Source of the DNA: Aquarana catesbeiana | Taxonomy: Eukaryota; Chordata; Amphibia; Anura; Ranidae | Assembly: GCF_042186555.1 (NCBI RefSeq) | Contig: NC_133333.1 | Coordinates: 63,111,628-63,175,627 of the forward strand | Length of the DNA stretch: 64,000 bases | Direction of reading: 5' to 3' | Part shown: piece by piece, positions 19,814 through 31,258 of the stretch | How the letters are laid out: each line of letters starts with the position of its first letter | Numbering within the stretch: position 1 is the first letter of the stretch | Notes under the pieces: model-generated | The model's input: only the letters and a program-made list of their open reading frames with translations | The model's database searches: none | What the model was told of the DNA's origin: nothing | Position numbers and translations under genes: made by a program

Positions 19814-22800
19814 CAGCCCGAGATATACCCACTGAGCTGGAGAGCTTGATCTCGTTTACCATCCTCATTGACTCCAGACCCAGAGAAAGACTTTCTAATG
19901 AGAGCTTGCGGAAGCCTCCTGTACGTTTGCCTCCGAGCTTTGCAGTCCCACCCGTGCCTCCCTCACCTCCCATGCCTCCTGGTACTGAGTCAGTCAGTGA
20001 TGATGAACCCATGCACTTGGGTTTCATGTGTCTCTCTGCGGATGAGAGAACCCTTAGGAGGAGGGAGAGATTGTGCCTTTATTGTGACCAGGCAGGTCAC
20101 TTTTTGAAGTCTTGTCCTACGCGTCCAGGGAACACCCGAACCTTGAGGTCCTGTCATGGACAGACCTTAGGTGGCGTTGTGTCATCCCCAGTTATCCAGA
20201 AGGATAAGCCCCTGGTTTCAGTCACCCTTTCTTTGGCTAAGTTGTCTATCGAGATACAGGCTCTAATCGACTCTGGGGCTGCAGGCCCATTCATTGATAC
20301 TGGCTTTGTATCAAAGCACTTGATTCCACTGCAGCTGCGTGACACTCCACTTGCCATTGAGGCTCTTGACGGGAGACCTCTACAGCCTGCCCATGTGACT
20401 CATGAGACGGTTCCGTTGTCCATGGCCGTAGGGGCTCTTCACCATGAGATAATCCAATTCCAAGTGATTTCCTTTCCTAAGTTTCCACTGGTTATTGGTT
20501 ATCCTTGGTTACAGAGGCACAACCCCTATTTGACTGACTCCGTGCTGTGGTTCTCTCCTGGTCACCACAATGCAGTGAAACATGCTTCCGGAAGGTAGCC
20601 AAGGTCCGGTGTACCTCTTCACTCTCCTCCCTGCCAGAGGAGTACCGTGATTTTAGCAATGTCTTTGACAAAGGTCAAGCCAGTAGTTTGCCTCCACACC
20701 GGCCGTATGTCTGCGCAAATGACCTTCAACCTGGTACCACTCCCCCTCGTGGCCGGGTTTACCCTTTATCGGTCTTGGAGGATAAAGCCATGGAGGAGTA
20801 TGTTGCAGATGCACTTTCTCTGGGTTTCATCTTCATCCTAGTCTCCTGCTGGTGCTGGTTTCTCCTTTGTGAATAAGAAGAGTGGTGAACTGAGATCTTG
20901 TATTGATTATAGGGGTCTCAATCGTTTCACGATTAAGAATGCCTACCCAATCCCGTTGATTACAGAGTTATTTGACCGCCTCAAGGAAGCAACGGTTTTC
21001 ACCAAGCTTGATCTGAGAGGGGCTTACAATCTCATGAGGATTAAAGAGGGCGACGAGTGGAAAACTGTGTTTAATACCAGAACAGGCCATTATGAGTATC
21101 TCGTAATGCCTTTTGGCCTTTGTAACGCCCAGGCAGTTTTCCAATAATTTATTAACAATGTCCTCTGAGATTTGTTGCAGTTATGTGTGGTGGTTTATCT
21201 CGATGATATCCTTATATTTTCAAGTTCCCGGAGAGCCACAACACAGATGTCTGTCGTGTGCTTCAGAAATTAAGAGAGAACAATCTCTATTGTAAACTGG
21301 AGAAGTGTGAGTTCCATCGGGAACAGGTTAAATTCCTGGGCATGTCATTTCCACTGCTGGTTTTTCGATGGACCCAGTGAAACTTTCGGCAGTCCTACAG
21401 TGGCCTCGACCCATGGGGTTACGTCCTCTGCAGCGTTTCCTGAGTTCTGCCAGCTATTTGCCAATATAGTTTATTCGTAACTTCTCATCTCTGGTCAAGC
21501 CCCTGACCGATATGACCAGAAAGAACGGTAACCCACAGAGTTGGTCTCCGGAGTCCTTTAAGGCCTTTGAAAGTCTCAAGGCTGCCTTTGTTTCTGCTCC
21601 TGTGTTGGCACATCCTGATCCTACGTTACCTTTTATCCTTGAGGTTGATGCTTCTGAGACTGGTGCTGGCGCCCTTTTGTCTCAACATCCTGGTGACAGA
21701 GAGCTGTTGGCAATCATTTTAGCCCTGAAAGAATGAAGACATCTCCTCGAAGGTACCACTGTGCCGGTTCTCATTCTTACTGACCATAAGAATCTCACAT
21801 TCTTGTCTGAGGCTAAACGCCTCTCTCCCAGAAGGGCGTGATGGGCTCTTTTCTTGTCAAGTTTCAATTACATTGTCTCATTCTTACTCGGTACTAAGAA
21901 TGTAAGGGCTGACACCTTGTCACGACAATTTTCCTCCACTTCCAAGTTGGAGTCGGTTCCGGTTCCTATGATTCCCCCTTATCGTATTCTGGCTACGGTT
22001 CGCACCAGTCTTACTTCTCCTTTGGGTGACAAAATTCTTGCTGCTCAGGTCAATGCTCCTCCTAAGAAACCTTGTGACCGCTGCTTTGTCCCAGACTGTT
22101 TCCGTACTGCTCCAGACTTACCATTCTCCCAAGGCAGCTGGCCAGCCTGGTAAAAATCAACTCGTTTGGGCCATTTCCCAACAATCTGGTGGCCTAGTCT
22201 ACGTGCCGATGTAACTGCCTTCGTAGCTGCCTGTTCCATGTGTGCTCAGAGTAAGACTCCATGACACCTTCCAGTGGGCCTCCTACAACCCATACCCAAT
22301 GCAAAGAGGCCCTGGACCCACCTGTCTATGGATTTCATTGTGGAGTTGCCCAACTCCCAAGGCAGCACAGTTATCTTTATGGTGGTTGACCGGTTCCCAA
22401 AGATGTGTCATTGTATTCCACTTAAGAAGTTGCCCACTTCTAAGGAACTGGCTTCCATTTTTGCTCGGGAGATCTTTCGCTTACATGGGCTACCCAAGGT
22501 CAACTTGCTTTCTCCTCTGCGTATCACCCGCAGTCTAATGGGGCAGCAGAACGAGTCAATAAGTCCTTGGAGCAATTCCTACGTTGCTATATTTCTGATC
22601 ATCACAACAACTGGTCAGACCTATTACCATGGGCAGTTTGCTCACAACAGTGCCTTGAATTCTGCTTCCCGATTGTCTCAGTTTATGGTGAATTATGGTT
22701 TCCAACCTTCCATGTTACCTGACTCGTTTGTTCCGCAGAGTATTCCTGTGCTAGAGGAGCATCTCCGTGGTCTTCGTTCCACCTGGGCACAAGTCCAGGA

Positions 22801-23303
22801 GGCTTTGCGTCATGCTAATGATAGGTAAAGACTCCATACTGACCGCAGATGCCTGCCTGCGACTTCCTATCAGATTGGGGACAGGGTCTGGCTGTCATCT
22901 CGCAACCTCCGACTTCGTGTTCCCTCACTGAAGTTGGCACCTCGGTTTATTGGGCCTTTCCATATCCTTTGCAGGATTAACCCAGTGGCTTACGCGTTGG
23001 ACCTTCCTCCTAGTATGCGCATCTCTAATGTGTTTCATGTCTCCTTATTGAAACCGTTGGTCTGCAACCGCTTTACCACCTCGGTGCCACGTCCTTACCC
23101 TATACAGGTTGAGAACCATGAGGAGTAAGAGGTACAATCCATTGTTGATTCCCGTAGGTTCCGTGGGCGCATACAGTACCTGGTGCATTGGAAGGGGTAC
23201 GGTCCAGAGGAACGCTCCTGGGTCTCATCCTCGGACGTACATACTCCTGCCCTCCTCCGTTAATTCCATAGACGTTTTCCCCTCAAGCCCAGTGGTCCTC
23301 TGA
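19786..23303 (+). pseudogene. Sushi-type Gypsy pol remnant (PR-RT-RH-INT-chromodomain)
   Basis: Protease with ALIDSGAAGPFID (about 20259-20297). RT pieces SCIDYRGLNRFTIKNAYP and LDLRGAYNLMRI, then MPFGLCNAQAVF; the catalytic Y-x-DD lies in a shifted frame near 21195-21210 (VVYLDD). RNase H has LEVDASETGAGALLSQ (about 21640-21690). Integrase fragments at 22242-22828 carry MDFIVELP and the terminal FHVSLLKPL near 23030. A chromodomain follows (RGRIQYLVHWKGYGPEERSW, about 23150-23220, in a shifted frame). The order is the standard Gypsy order, unlike the neighbouring Gmr1 element. More than eight frame breaks; not functional. Confidence 0.85.
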
Positions 23304-23331
23304 GGGGGAGGGGTCATTGAGGAGGGGGTAC

Positions 23332-23782
23332 TGTCAGGGCTTGCTCAGACCTTCCTTCTCTGAGCTGGCCGCTCAGCTATCGGCTAATTGCCAGCTCTCA
23401 TCTCTCCCCACAGTTAACCAGCTGTTGTGGATCTGCTCGTCAGTCCCACTTACTTAAAGATCTCCAGCTCACTTCATTCCTGCCTTCGCCTTGGTCACAT
23501 CACAAGAAACCATCTACTGCGTTCCTGTTTAAAGACTGGCTTTGCTGACATCCCTTCTGGCTCCTTATCCTGCTTGTTGTTCCTCTACTTGGATCCCTGA
23601 CTTCTGGCCTGGCTGATTACCTGATCTGGTTACTGAACTCTGGCTTGGCTGACTACCCGATCACATTACTGAACTCTGGCTATGCTTTGACTACGCTTAC
23701 TTTATTTACCTTTTTATTTTTATTAATAAACAAGTGTGATTTTACTGTACTTCTGTCTCGGTCTGGTTCATGGTTTCTGACA
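23332..23782 (+). repeat. 3' LTR of the Sushi-type Gypsy
   Basis: 451 bases, from TGTCAGGGCTTGCTC to GGTTTCTGACA, preceded by a purine-rich tract (GAGGGGGAGGGG and GAGGAGGGGG, 23301-23330) that would prime plus-strand synthesis. Carries two copies of the tandem unit present three times in the 5' LTR. Confidence 0.9.
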
Positions 23783-23787
23783 CCTTG

Positions 23788-26051
23788 CTCCTCATCAGCT
23801 GGGATCTTCAACCCCACTATACCTCCAGTTCTCTCAGAAACCTGCACTGAGAGGAATGAAGGTAAGAAATAGGTGTCCCAAGTACTTGCGGTCAATCTTC
23901 TAGCGGTACTCCAACATCCAATTTTATCAGGCAAATTTCCCTACCCTAGTTGCTAAACTGTCAAAAGAAGTTCAGTCCCAGCCGTGTACATGCTCAGCGT
24001 CTGAATGCTAGCTTGGCCAAATTGCTAGTACTGCAACTGCTGTCTTTTCAGCTGGTAGACTCTGCCCCCTTTTCGTGAATTTGTGGAATGTGCGGTACCT
24101 CAGTGGCAGGTTCCAAACACCATTTCTTTTCGCGGAAGGCCATTCCAGCTCTCTATCAGCATGTGGAAGGCAATGTCTTGGCCTCGTTGGACAGGGCGGT
24201 CAGCAGTAAGGTGCATATTACCACTGACTCATGGTCCAGCAGGCATGGACAGGGACGTTACCTTTCTTTCACGGCACACTGGGTAACTCTGCTGGCAGCT
24301 GGGAAGGATGCAGGACAGGGTTCAGTATTGTTGGAGCTTGTTCCGCCACCACGCCTCCAAAATGCTAGTGGTTATTCTGCCACAGCTCTCTCCTCCACCC
24401 CCTCCTCTTCTTCTTCCTCTATGGCCTCTTCCTCTGCAGATTTGTCCTCTGAACCAGCGGTGCTCCGTAGGCATTCAAGCACTCAGGCAAAAAGATGCCA
24501 TGCAATGAGTTGGTCTGCTTAGGGGACAGGAGCCGCACTTGGGCAGAGATTCTGTCAGCTCTGCAGGGGCAGTGGACCCATGTTCCCTGTTTGGCTCACA
24601 TCCTGAATTTGGTGGTGCAGCGGTTCTTGAGCAGGTACCCAGGCTTACAGGATCTCCTGAGGCAGGCCAGGAAAGTCTGTGGTCATTTCCGCCGGTCATA
24701 TAATGCCAGTGCTCAGCTGGCTGACCTTCAAAGGGAATGCAACCTGCCCAAGAACTGCCTCATTTGTGACATGGCCACCAGGTGGAACTCCAATGTTGGC
24801 AATGCTGCAGTGGCTGCACACGCAGCAGAGGACCATCAATGAGTACCTGTGTGAGTATAGCACCAGGACAGGGTCAGGGGAGCTTGGCTTTTTTTTCGCC
24901 ACGCCAGTGGCTACTGATCAAGGATGCATGCACTGTTCTGTCACAATTTGAGGAGGCCAAGAGGATGGTGAGCAGTGACAGTGCATGCATCAGTGATACT
25001 GTCCCTCTTGTCTTCCTGTTGGAGCATGCACTTCATGCAATAATGGACAGGGCACTTGAGGCAGAACAGCGAGAGGAAGAGGAGGACTTCCTTACCTCTC
25101 AAGGCCCCCTTTATCCAGATAGTATTTCTGTGGGCCCGCCGATCACACAGGAAAAAGAAGAGGAGGAGAATTGTGTCAGCATGGAGGTGGAGGATAACAC
25201 TCAGCATCAGCAGCAGTCTTCAAGGGATCGTTTTCAGTCCCCAGAAACCCATGGAGTTGTACGTGGCTAGGAGGAGGTGGTTGCGGATCATGTGATCCTT
25301 AGTGACCCAAGAGGACTCAGGATCGAATGCCTCTGCAAACTTACGCTACATGGCCTCCCTGATCCTGTAAAGCCTGCGAAAGGACCCTAGGATTCATGGT
25401 ATTAAGGAGAGGGATCATTACTGGCTGGCAACCCTTCTTGATTCACGTTACCAGGGTAAGGTTGCAGAACTTATCCAGCCTTTGCAGAGGGAGCAGAGGA
25501 TGAAACATCTTCAGGAGGCCTTGCAGAAAGGTTTGTGCAATGCGTTTCCAGAGCCTGGGAGGTTACAATTTCCTGGTGCTGGACAACGTGTTGCTGAGGC
25601 TTCGTTCAGTCACAGAAAGAGCGGTGGAGAAGGTGGCCGGCTGACCAATGCCTTCAGACAATTCTTCAGTCCTCAGCGCCAAGGTCTGATCGGTTCCAGC
25701 AACCATCGCCAGCATCTGAATTACATGATGCAGGAATATCCAGGGGCAAGATCAGACTTGGAGACCTTTCCAACAGAACATCCACTGGGTTACTGGGTCT
25801 TGAGGGTGGACCACTGGCCAGAGCTTGCTCAATATACAATTGAGCTACTGGCCTGTCCTGCATCCAGTGTTCTTTCTGAATGCACATTCAGTGCTGCTGG
25901 AGGCTTTGTAACGGATCACAGAGTGCGCCTGTCCACAGACTCTGTTGATCGGCTCACATTCATAAAAATGATTCAGTCCTGGATCACCAGCTACCCAGCA
26001 CCTGATGCTGATGTAACCAATAGATTTTTCTATGGATGTGGGATTCCTTGA
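23788..26051 (+). pseudogene. hAT transposase, catalytic and C-terminal (hATC) part
   Basis: Resumes after the Gypsy insertion. In shifting frames it gives IPALYQHVEGNVLASLDRAV and VHITTDSWSSRHGQGRYLSF (about 24150-24270), the block with the first catalytic Asp of hAT transposases. Next are PCLAHILNLVVQRFL (about 24580-24630), CDMATRWNS (about 24767-24793) and the C-terminal dimerisation domain ELLACPASSVLSECTFSAAG followed by VDRLTFIKMIQSW (25840-25985). Stops near 24000-24060, 25268 and elsewhere, plus frame changes, show it is dead. The real stop is probably the TGA at 26049-26051, which closes the 25482-26051 frame. Confidence 0.88.
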
Positions 26052-26156
26052 AGACTGCCTATGCTGAGTGACTATCCTATTATGCTGAGTGACTATCCTA
26101 TTCCTCTTCAATCTTCATGATGATAGCTTCTAAGAATATTTTTGGTTCAGGAGCAT

Positions 26157-26300
26157 GTAATTATAATTTTTGCTCTAATATTTCACAGCAGGGCTCATTC
26201 CTGCGCTCAACAAGAGAATCTGTGAGGGGTTACAGTGTTGTAGCACCACCACCACTGCCTAAGGCCCAATTTTTCTGCCCCTGTTTAACAGTGGCATATA
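26157..26300 (+). repeat. hAT 3' tandem repeat, first copy
   Basis: First of three copies of a roughly 135-base non-coding unit (AATATTTCACAGCAGGG and CCCAATTTTTCTGCCCCTG). The others lie at 31734-31868 and 31869-31985. The Gmr1 element inserted at the junction of copies one and two. Confidence 0.8.
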
Positions 26301-26305
26301 ATTAC

Positions 26306-26763
26306 TGTCGCGGACACTGGCTGCAAGGACCTTTTTCTGTCCACATTCACCCTGTTATTTGGTATTTCTATATTAATCTTTTATTTTTTTTGAACTTGCC
26401 CAATACATGATTCTTGAAAGAGCTGATCACATTAACCTGCAGAGACAAACTGTCTGGTCACCAGGTCTGCCTTAAGTGTTGTGTTAATTAACATGTTAAT
26501 TATATTATTGTCTTTTAAGTTTTTGCTAGAGGGGAGGGGGGAGTGTCCATGAGTCAGCCCTACCTCGTTATCTAACCCCTTGTGTTAAATGTGTATAAAA
26601 AGGCTGTGTTCTGTCCAATAAAGCAGTCAAGATTCTACAAGCTATTATCGACTAGACTTGTATTTACTGCAGCTATAATATTATATCTGTCTGATGGTCA
26701 TACTGGAGTAAGCGGTGTTATTGACGGAGGCACTCAGTGGAGTGTGGGATAGGATCCGTCACA
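26306..26763 (+). repeat. 5' LTR of the Gmr1-type element
   Basis: 458 bases, TGTCGCGGACACTGG to GATCCGTCACA. A TATA-like TGTATAAAAAGG lies at about 26591-26602 and a polyadenylation-like CCAATAAAGCAG at about 26617-26628, giving a plausible U3-R-U5 layout. The following ATTGGTGGCAAGCTCTGGG should contain the primer binding site; the tRNA was not identified. Confidence 0.95.
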
Positions 26764-26842
26764 ATTGGTGGCAAGCTCTGGGATGCTCCTCTTGCCTAGG
26801 CACACCCAAATCACCACCGGGACCCCCTGCTCCTAACAGCAG

Positions 26843-28549
26843 ATGGAACATCACTACGCCAGACTCAAGCGCAGCACCTTGAAGGATCTCTTGGAAGCCC
26901 GTGGAAAAGTCTCCAGCAACAAATCCAAAGCGACTCTCATCACCGAACTAATGGAGATTGACCAGGCCAGTAACCCACCAGCAGATTCCTCAGAGGCGGC
27001 AAAGTTCCAGCGTGACGTCCAGTGGCGACTGGCCTTGTATGGTACTCACCCCCCGCAGGAGGTTATCAGTCAAGTGTTAACAGAGGTGTCCCAGCTGCAA
27101 ATGGCTGAACTCCAGCGGGACCAAGGAGCGTCAGTTATGTTCAACCGGGAAGCTCCAGCGGCCCGCAAAAAGCTACCCTATGCCGCCTTCCGCATGTTTC
27201 AAGATGGTGAAGATGAGATGGATGTTTACCTGCAAATGTTTGAGCGTCAATGCGGTCTCCAAGGTGTCAATAAAGCAGATTGGGTCACGCTCCTGGTCAG
27301 CCGTCTCACAGGAAGGGCTGCAGAGGCGTACAATAATGTCCCTGATGAGATCAGCCAGGACTATGACCGGGTAAAAGAAAGACTATTGGCTCGCTTCGGC
27401 ATTACTCCAGAGGCACACCGTTTGAGGTTTCGCAACCTCCGCCGAAAGGAGAGAGAGCCTTACACAGAATGGGCTCATCAAATGACCCGAGCAGCGGAGA
27501 GTTGGATGACCGGGCGCCAAGCTGTTACCATGGCAGATGCGCTCCAGCTAATCCTCCTGGAACAATTCTATGATCATACCCCACATGAAGTTAGAGACTG
27601 GGTAAAGGATCGGCGGCCAGTCACAGTAGATGAAGCTGCCACCCTAGCTGACCAATACGTGGATTCAAGGCGGACTGTACAACCAGAGCCTAAGACCCCA
27701 GCTCGGCCTGTCCCCAACATTCCACGGAGCGTTGCCCCTCCACACCAGCCGTCAATCCCCGGCCCCACTCAGCTACCATCTTCACGAGGAAAAGGGGACC
27801 TCTGCTACAGATGCAACCAATCAGGGCATGTTAGGAGGTATTGTCCGCAGAATGTTTCCCAGGACGCGCGGAACAACAGGCCCCTTGGACCTGCCCAGGC
27901 TGCTGCACACTGTCTGGAGAGAGATGATGTGAATTACCCAAGTGAGGAGAATATTGGAATTCTACATGAGGCAGACCCTGTGCAAGCTGCCACTACAGAT
28001 AATCGTTTGCACCATCGACAAGCCGTGTGGATTAATGGTCGGGCTGCCCAGGGACTGCGGGACACGGGAGCTACTATTACCCTGATACAGTCCCGAATGA
28101 TAAACCCGGCAGAGCAGACGGGACGGTCTGTGGCTGTGCGGGTGGCCGGGGGAAATGTTATGCGGGTCCCCACTGCCAGGGTTCACCTTGATTGGGGTTC
28201 GGGGGCCAAAGAAGTGGAAGTGGGAATAATGCAGAACTTACCTGCAGAGGTTTTGTTGGGCAACGATTTGGGACGTTTAAATTCAGCCTTCTCCCTGGAT
28301 GTATCCCCGGAAGCCTATCCTGTTACCACCCGCCAGCAAGCCCGGATGGAGGTGCGCTCCCTCGAGGACGGGACCCATGTAAGACCTGTCACCCCTGACC
28401 TAGACTGTACTACCCCAACTAACCCTATCCTGACTTGGGCTTCTCCCCAAGAATTTGCTCAGGCAACTCTTAGCGACCCTTCCTTAGCTAGCTATAGGGA
28501 AAGAGCAGGGTTGGACCCTGGGGGGTTGGAGAGGGAGCGAATAGAGTGA
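26843..28549 (+). CDS. Gmr1-type Gag-protease polyprotein
   Basis: 568 residues from MEHHYARLKRSTLKD. Residues 8-38 resemble a SAP-like helix pair (STLKDLLEARGKVSS). Residues about 145-275 are capsid, and 175-275 align by eye with the SCAN domain of vertebrate zinc-finger proteins (LILLEQFYDHTPHEVRDWV, then EAATLADQY). A CCHC knuckle is at 321-334 (CYRCNQSGHVRRYC). The aspartic protease follows with RDTGATITLI (406-415; DTGA where DSGA is usual) and VLLGNDLG (470-477). The frame ends at TGA 28547-28549 inside what should be the linker before integrase. The protein would form particles and mature them. The Met used is the first after the 5' LTR in this frame. Confidence 0.93.
   Translation: MEHHYARLKRSTLKDLLEARGKVSSNKSKATLITELMEIDQASNPPADSSEAAKFQRDVQWRLALYGTHPPQEVISQVLTEVSQLQMAELQRDQGASVMFNREAPAARKKLPYAAFRMFQDGEDEMDVYLQMFERQCGLQGVNKADWVTLLVSRLTGRAAEAYNNVPDEISQDYDRVKERLLARFGITPEAHRLRFRNLRRKEREPYTEWAHQMTRAAESWMTGRQAVTMADALQLILLEQFYDHTPHEVRDWVKDRRPVTVDEAATLADQYVDSRRTVQPEPKTPARPVPNIPRSVAPPHQPSIPGPTQLPSSRGKGDLCYRCNQSGHVRRYCPQNVSQDARNNRPLGPAQAAAHCLERDDVNYPSEENIGILHEADPVQAATTDNRLHHRQAVWINGRAAQGLRDTGATITLIQSRMINPAEQTGRSVAVRVAGGNVMRVPTARVHLDWGSGAKEVEVGIMQNLPAEVLLGNDLGRLNSAFSLDVSPEAYPVTTRQQARMEVRSLEDGTHVRPVTPDLDCTTPTNPILTWASPQEFAQATLSDPSLASYRERAGLDPGGLERERIE
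28547..28549 (+). other. In-frame TGA between protease and integrase
   Basis: CGA ATA GAG TGA GTC CAG: the only stop in an otherwise continuous 1452-codon frame. It may be a recent nonsense mutation or a recoded stop that lowers the pol to gag ratio, as in gammaretroviruses. No strong pseudoknot was recognised downstream by eye. Confidence 0.8.
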
Positions 28550-31198
28550 GTCCAGGGATTACTCTATCGGGTTACTGAGGGAAAGACAGCCTCCCATCCA
28601 CCCAAGCGGCAGCTGGTTGTGCCGCAGAAATATCGTCATGACCTGCTGCGCATTGGGCATGACATACCCTTAGCCGGACACCTGGGGATGTCCCGGACCC
28701 TCCACCATCTGACTCAGTCGTTTTTTTGGCCGGGGATTACAGGGGATGTCCGACAGTATTGCCGGACCTGTGACACATGCCAGCGGGTGGGTAAGCATGG
28801 GGGCCCGCTGAAAGCTCCCCTACACCCTTTACCGATCATTGATGAACCCTTTAGCCGTGTTGCCGTAGACCTGGTTGGACCATTGCCCAGACCTAGTCCT
28901 TCTGGGAAGAGATATATCCTTACTGTGGTGGATTATGCCACCCGGTACCCGGAGGCCATTCCCCTGGCAAATATCCATGCAGAAACTGTGGCTGATGCTT
29001 TGCTCCGGATCTTTGCCAGGGTGGGTTTCCCTCGGGAAATCATCTCTGACCAGGGGACCCAGTTCACTGCTGAGCTCACTCAGCAGTTATGGAGGCTGTG
29101 TGGGATAAAGCCCCTACAGAGCTCTCCCTATCACCCCCAGACCAACGGACTGTGTGAGAGGTTCAATGGAACACTGAAACAGCTGCTTAGGACATTTGCA
29201 ACCTCTCACAGGGATTGGGAGAGATATCTGCCACACCTTCTCTTCGCTTATCGGGAGGTGCCGCAGGAATCTACCGGGTTCTCCCCATTTGAGTTACTGT
29301 ATGGGAGGCGGGTGAGGGGGCCCCTAGATCTAGTCAGAGCCCACTGGGAAGGGGGAATTGATCCCCAAGGGTCCTCTATCGTAGCATACGTTCTTGAGTT
29401 TAGGGACAGACTGAAGGAGCTCACGGACACTGTCCAGGAGAACCTTCGGGCTGCCCAAAGGCGGCAGAAACGATGGTACGATCGTACTGCTCGGAACCGC
29501 ACTCTGGAGGTTGGGCAGAAGGTTCTTGCCCTCAGACCAACCAAGCAGGACAAGTTACAGGCCACTTGGCAGGGACCTTACCGGGTTGTGGCAAAGCTCT
29601 GTGACACAACCTACCTAGTGGCTAAATGTTCGGATGAAAGAGTCCGACGGACCTTTCATGTGAACATGTTGAAAGCATACTGGGAAAGATCAGGAGAGGT
29701 AGCCGCTATATGTGCTCCAGCTGTGGAAGATTCTGAGAATCTTCCCCTGCTGGTGCTCCCGGAGCTAAATAGAATTACTGCAGGGATAGAGATGATAAAG
29801 CTTGACGACCAGCTAGGGCCGACGCAGAGAGAACAAGCTAGACAGGTCCTTAGTCAGAGAAGGGAAATGTTCTCCACAGTCCCTGGGTACACTACTATGG
29901 CAGTGCACCGTGTGGAGACCCCGGGACAACTGCCACTAAGACAGGCAGCTTACCGGATACCTGACGCAGTGAGAGAGGGGATGCGTCATGAGATTAAGGA
30001 GATGCTTGAATTGGGAGTCATTGAGCCATCCAGCAGCCCCTGGGCTTCCCCGGTGGTCCTTGTACCGAAGCGGGATGGCACAACTCGCTTCTGTGTAGAC
30101 TACCGCAGATTAAATGAGTGCACCACCACTGATGCTTACCCTATGCCCCGGGTCGATGATCTGTTAGATCGCATTGCTCGGGGAAAATTCCTGACAACCC
30201 TTGACCTATGCAAAGGATACTGGCAAATTCCTCTGGATGCGGAATCTATTCCGAAATCGGCGTTCATTACCCCATTTGGCTTATACCAGTCTAAAGTAAT
30301 GCCATTTGGGATGAAGAATGCACCGGCGACTTTCCAGAGGATGGTAGACCAACTCCTCGATGGCCTCCAGAACTATGCTTGTGCATATCTGGACGACATT
30401 GCGATCTACAGTGATACCTGGGAGGACCATCTGGTTCATCTGGGTGTCGTGCTAGACCGCATCAAGGCTGCAGGACTAACCCTTAAGCCAGAGAAATGCA
30501 GCATAGGGATGTCCGAGGTACAGTACCTTGGACATCGAGTAGGCAGTGGACAACAACGACCTGAGCCTGCTAAGATTGAGGCCGTTGCCAAGTGGCCAAC
30601 CCCCCGTACTAAAACCCAGGTCCTGGCGTTCCTCGGCACAGCTGGGTACTATAGGAAATTTGTCCCGCAATATAGTTCCATCGCTAAGCCCCTGACAGAC
30701 CTGACTAAGAAGCACCTTCCCCGACAGGTACTGTGGTCCCCTGAGTGTGAAGCTGCCTTCCAACAATTAAAGAATGCACTAACTTCAGCTCCTGTTCTAG
30801 CTGCCCCTGACCCAACCAAACGTTTTTGTGTCCACACAGATGCCTCTACATTTGGGCTGGGGGCAGTACTGAGCCAAGTAGGACCTGATGGCGGTGAGCA
30901 CCCAGTGGCCTACATCAGTCGGAAGCTGCTACCCAGGGAAGTCGGTTATGCAGCCGTGGAGAAGGAGTGTTTGGCGCTGGTGTGGGCTCTCAAGAAATTC
31001 CAACCTTATCTCTACGGACGATCTTTTACGGTGCTCACCGACCACAATCCATTAATCTGGCTTAATCGGGTCTCCGGGGATAATGGACGTTTGTTACGAT
31101 GGAGCTTGGCACTGCAGCCCTACAATTTTACCATACAGTATCGGCCAGGAAAGCAGAATGGGAATGCTGATGGACTTTCCCGGCAAACAGAACTATAA
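28550..31198 (+). CDS. Gmr1-type pol: integrase then reverse transcriptase-RNase H
   Basis: Same frame as gag, directly after the TGA; the first Met is at 28619 but an independent start is unlikely. Numbering from that Met: integrase zinc finger with H14, H21, C51 and C54; catalytic core D84 (VAVDLVG), D144 (SDQGTQF) and E180 (CERFNG); a GPY-type module near 319 (GPYRVV). RT follows with FCVDYRRLN (491-499), MPFGMKNAPATF (561-572) and the catalytic YLDD (590-593). RNase H contains CVHTDASTFGLGAVLSQ and FTVLTDHNPL. No chromodomain is seen. Integrase before RT is the reverse of ordinary Gypsy order. All catalytic residues are present, so only the upstream TGA stands against function. Confidence 0.93.
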   Translation, partial: VQGLLYRVTEGKTASHPPKRQLVVPQKYRHDLLRIGHDIPLAGHLGMSRTLHHLTQSFFWPGITGDVRQYCRTCDTCQRVGKHGGPLKAPLHPLPIIDEPFSRVAVDLVGPLPRPSPSGKRYILTVVDYATRYPEAIPLANIHAETVADALLRIFARVGFPREIISDQGTQFTAELTQQLWRLCGIKPLQSSPYHPQTNGLCERFNGTLKQLLRTFATSHRDWERYLPHLLFAYREVPQESTGFSPFELLYGRRVRGPLDLVRAHWEGGIDPQGSSIVAYVLEFRDRLKELTDTVQENLRAAQRRQKRWYDRTARNRTLEVGQKVLALRPTKQDKLQATWQGPYRVVAKLCDTTYLVAKCSDERVRRTFHVNMLKAYWERSGEVAAICAPAVEDSENLPLLVLPELNRITAGIEMIKLDDQLGPTQREQARQVLSQRREMFSTVPGYTTMAVHRVETPGQLPLRQAAYRIPDAVREGMRHEIKEMLELGVIEPSSSPWASPVVLVPKRDGTTRFCVDYRRLNECTTTDAYPMPRVDDLLDRIARGKFLTTLDLCKGYWQIPLDAESIPKSAFITPFGLYQSKVMPFGMKNAPATFQRMVDQLLDGLQNYACAYLDDIAIYSDTWEDHLVHLGVVLDRIKAAGLTLKPEKCSIGMSEVQYLGHRVGSGQQRPEPAKIEAVAKWPTPRTKTQVLAFLGTAGYYRKFVPQYSSIAKPLTDLTKKHLPRQVLWSPECEAAFQQLKNALTSAPVLAAPDPTKRFCVHTDASTFGLGAVLSQVGPDGGEHPVAYISRKLLPREVGYAAVEKECLALVWALKKFQPYLYGRSFTVLTDHNPLIWLNRVSGDNGRLLRWSLALQPYNFTIQYRPGKQNGNADGLSRQTEL

Positions 31199-31258
31199 AA
31201 CTCTCCCGGACAGCCCCAAGCTGACCCGTGGTGGATCTAGTTGGGTCTGCCGGACTAT

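Larger units (their letters stand above)
18696..23782 (+). mobile_element. Sushi-type Ty3/Gypsy (chromovirus) LTR retrotransposon
   Basis: A complete provirus-like unit with LTRs 18696-19183 and 23332-23782, both TG...CA, and an exact 5-bp duplication CCTTG (18691-18695 and 23783-23787). The gene order gag, protease, RT, RNase H, integrase, chromodomain is readable on the plus strand, but frames are broken many times. The LTRs differ by numerous substitutions and by one copy of a roughly 37-bp tandem unit, so it is clearly older than the Gmr1 element at 26306. It splits the hAT transposase gene. Confidence 0.9.
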
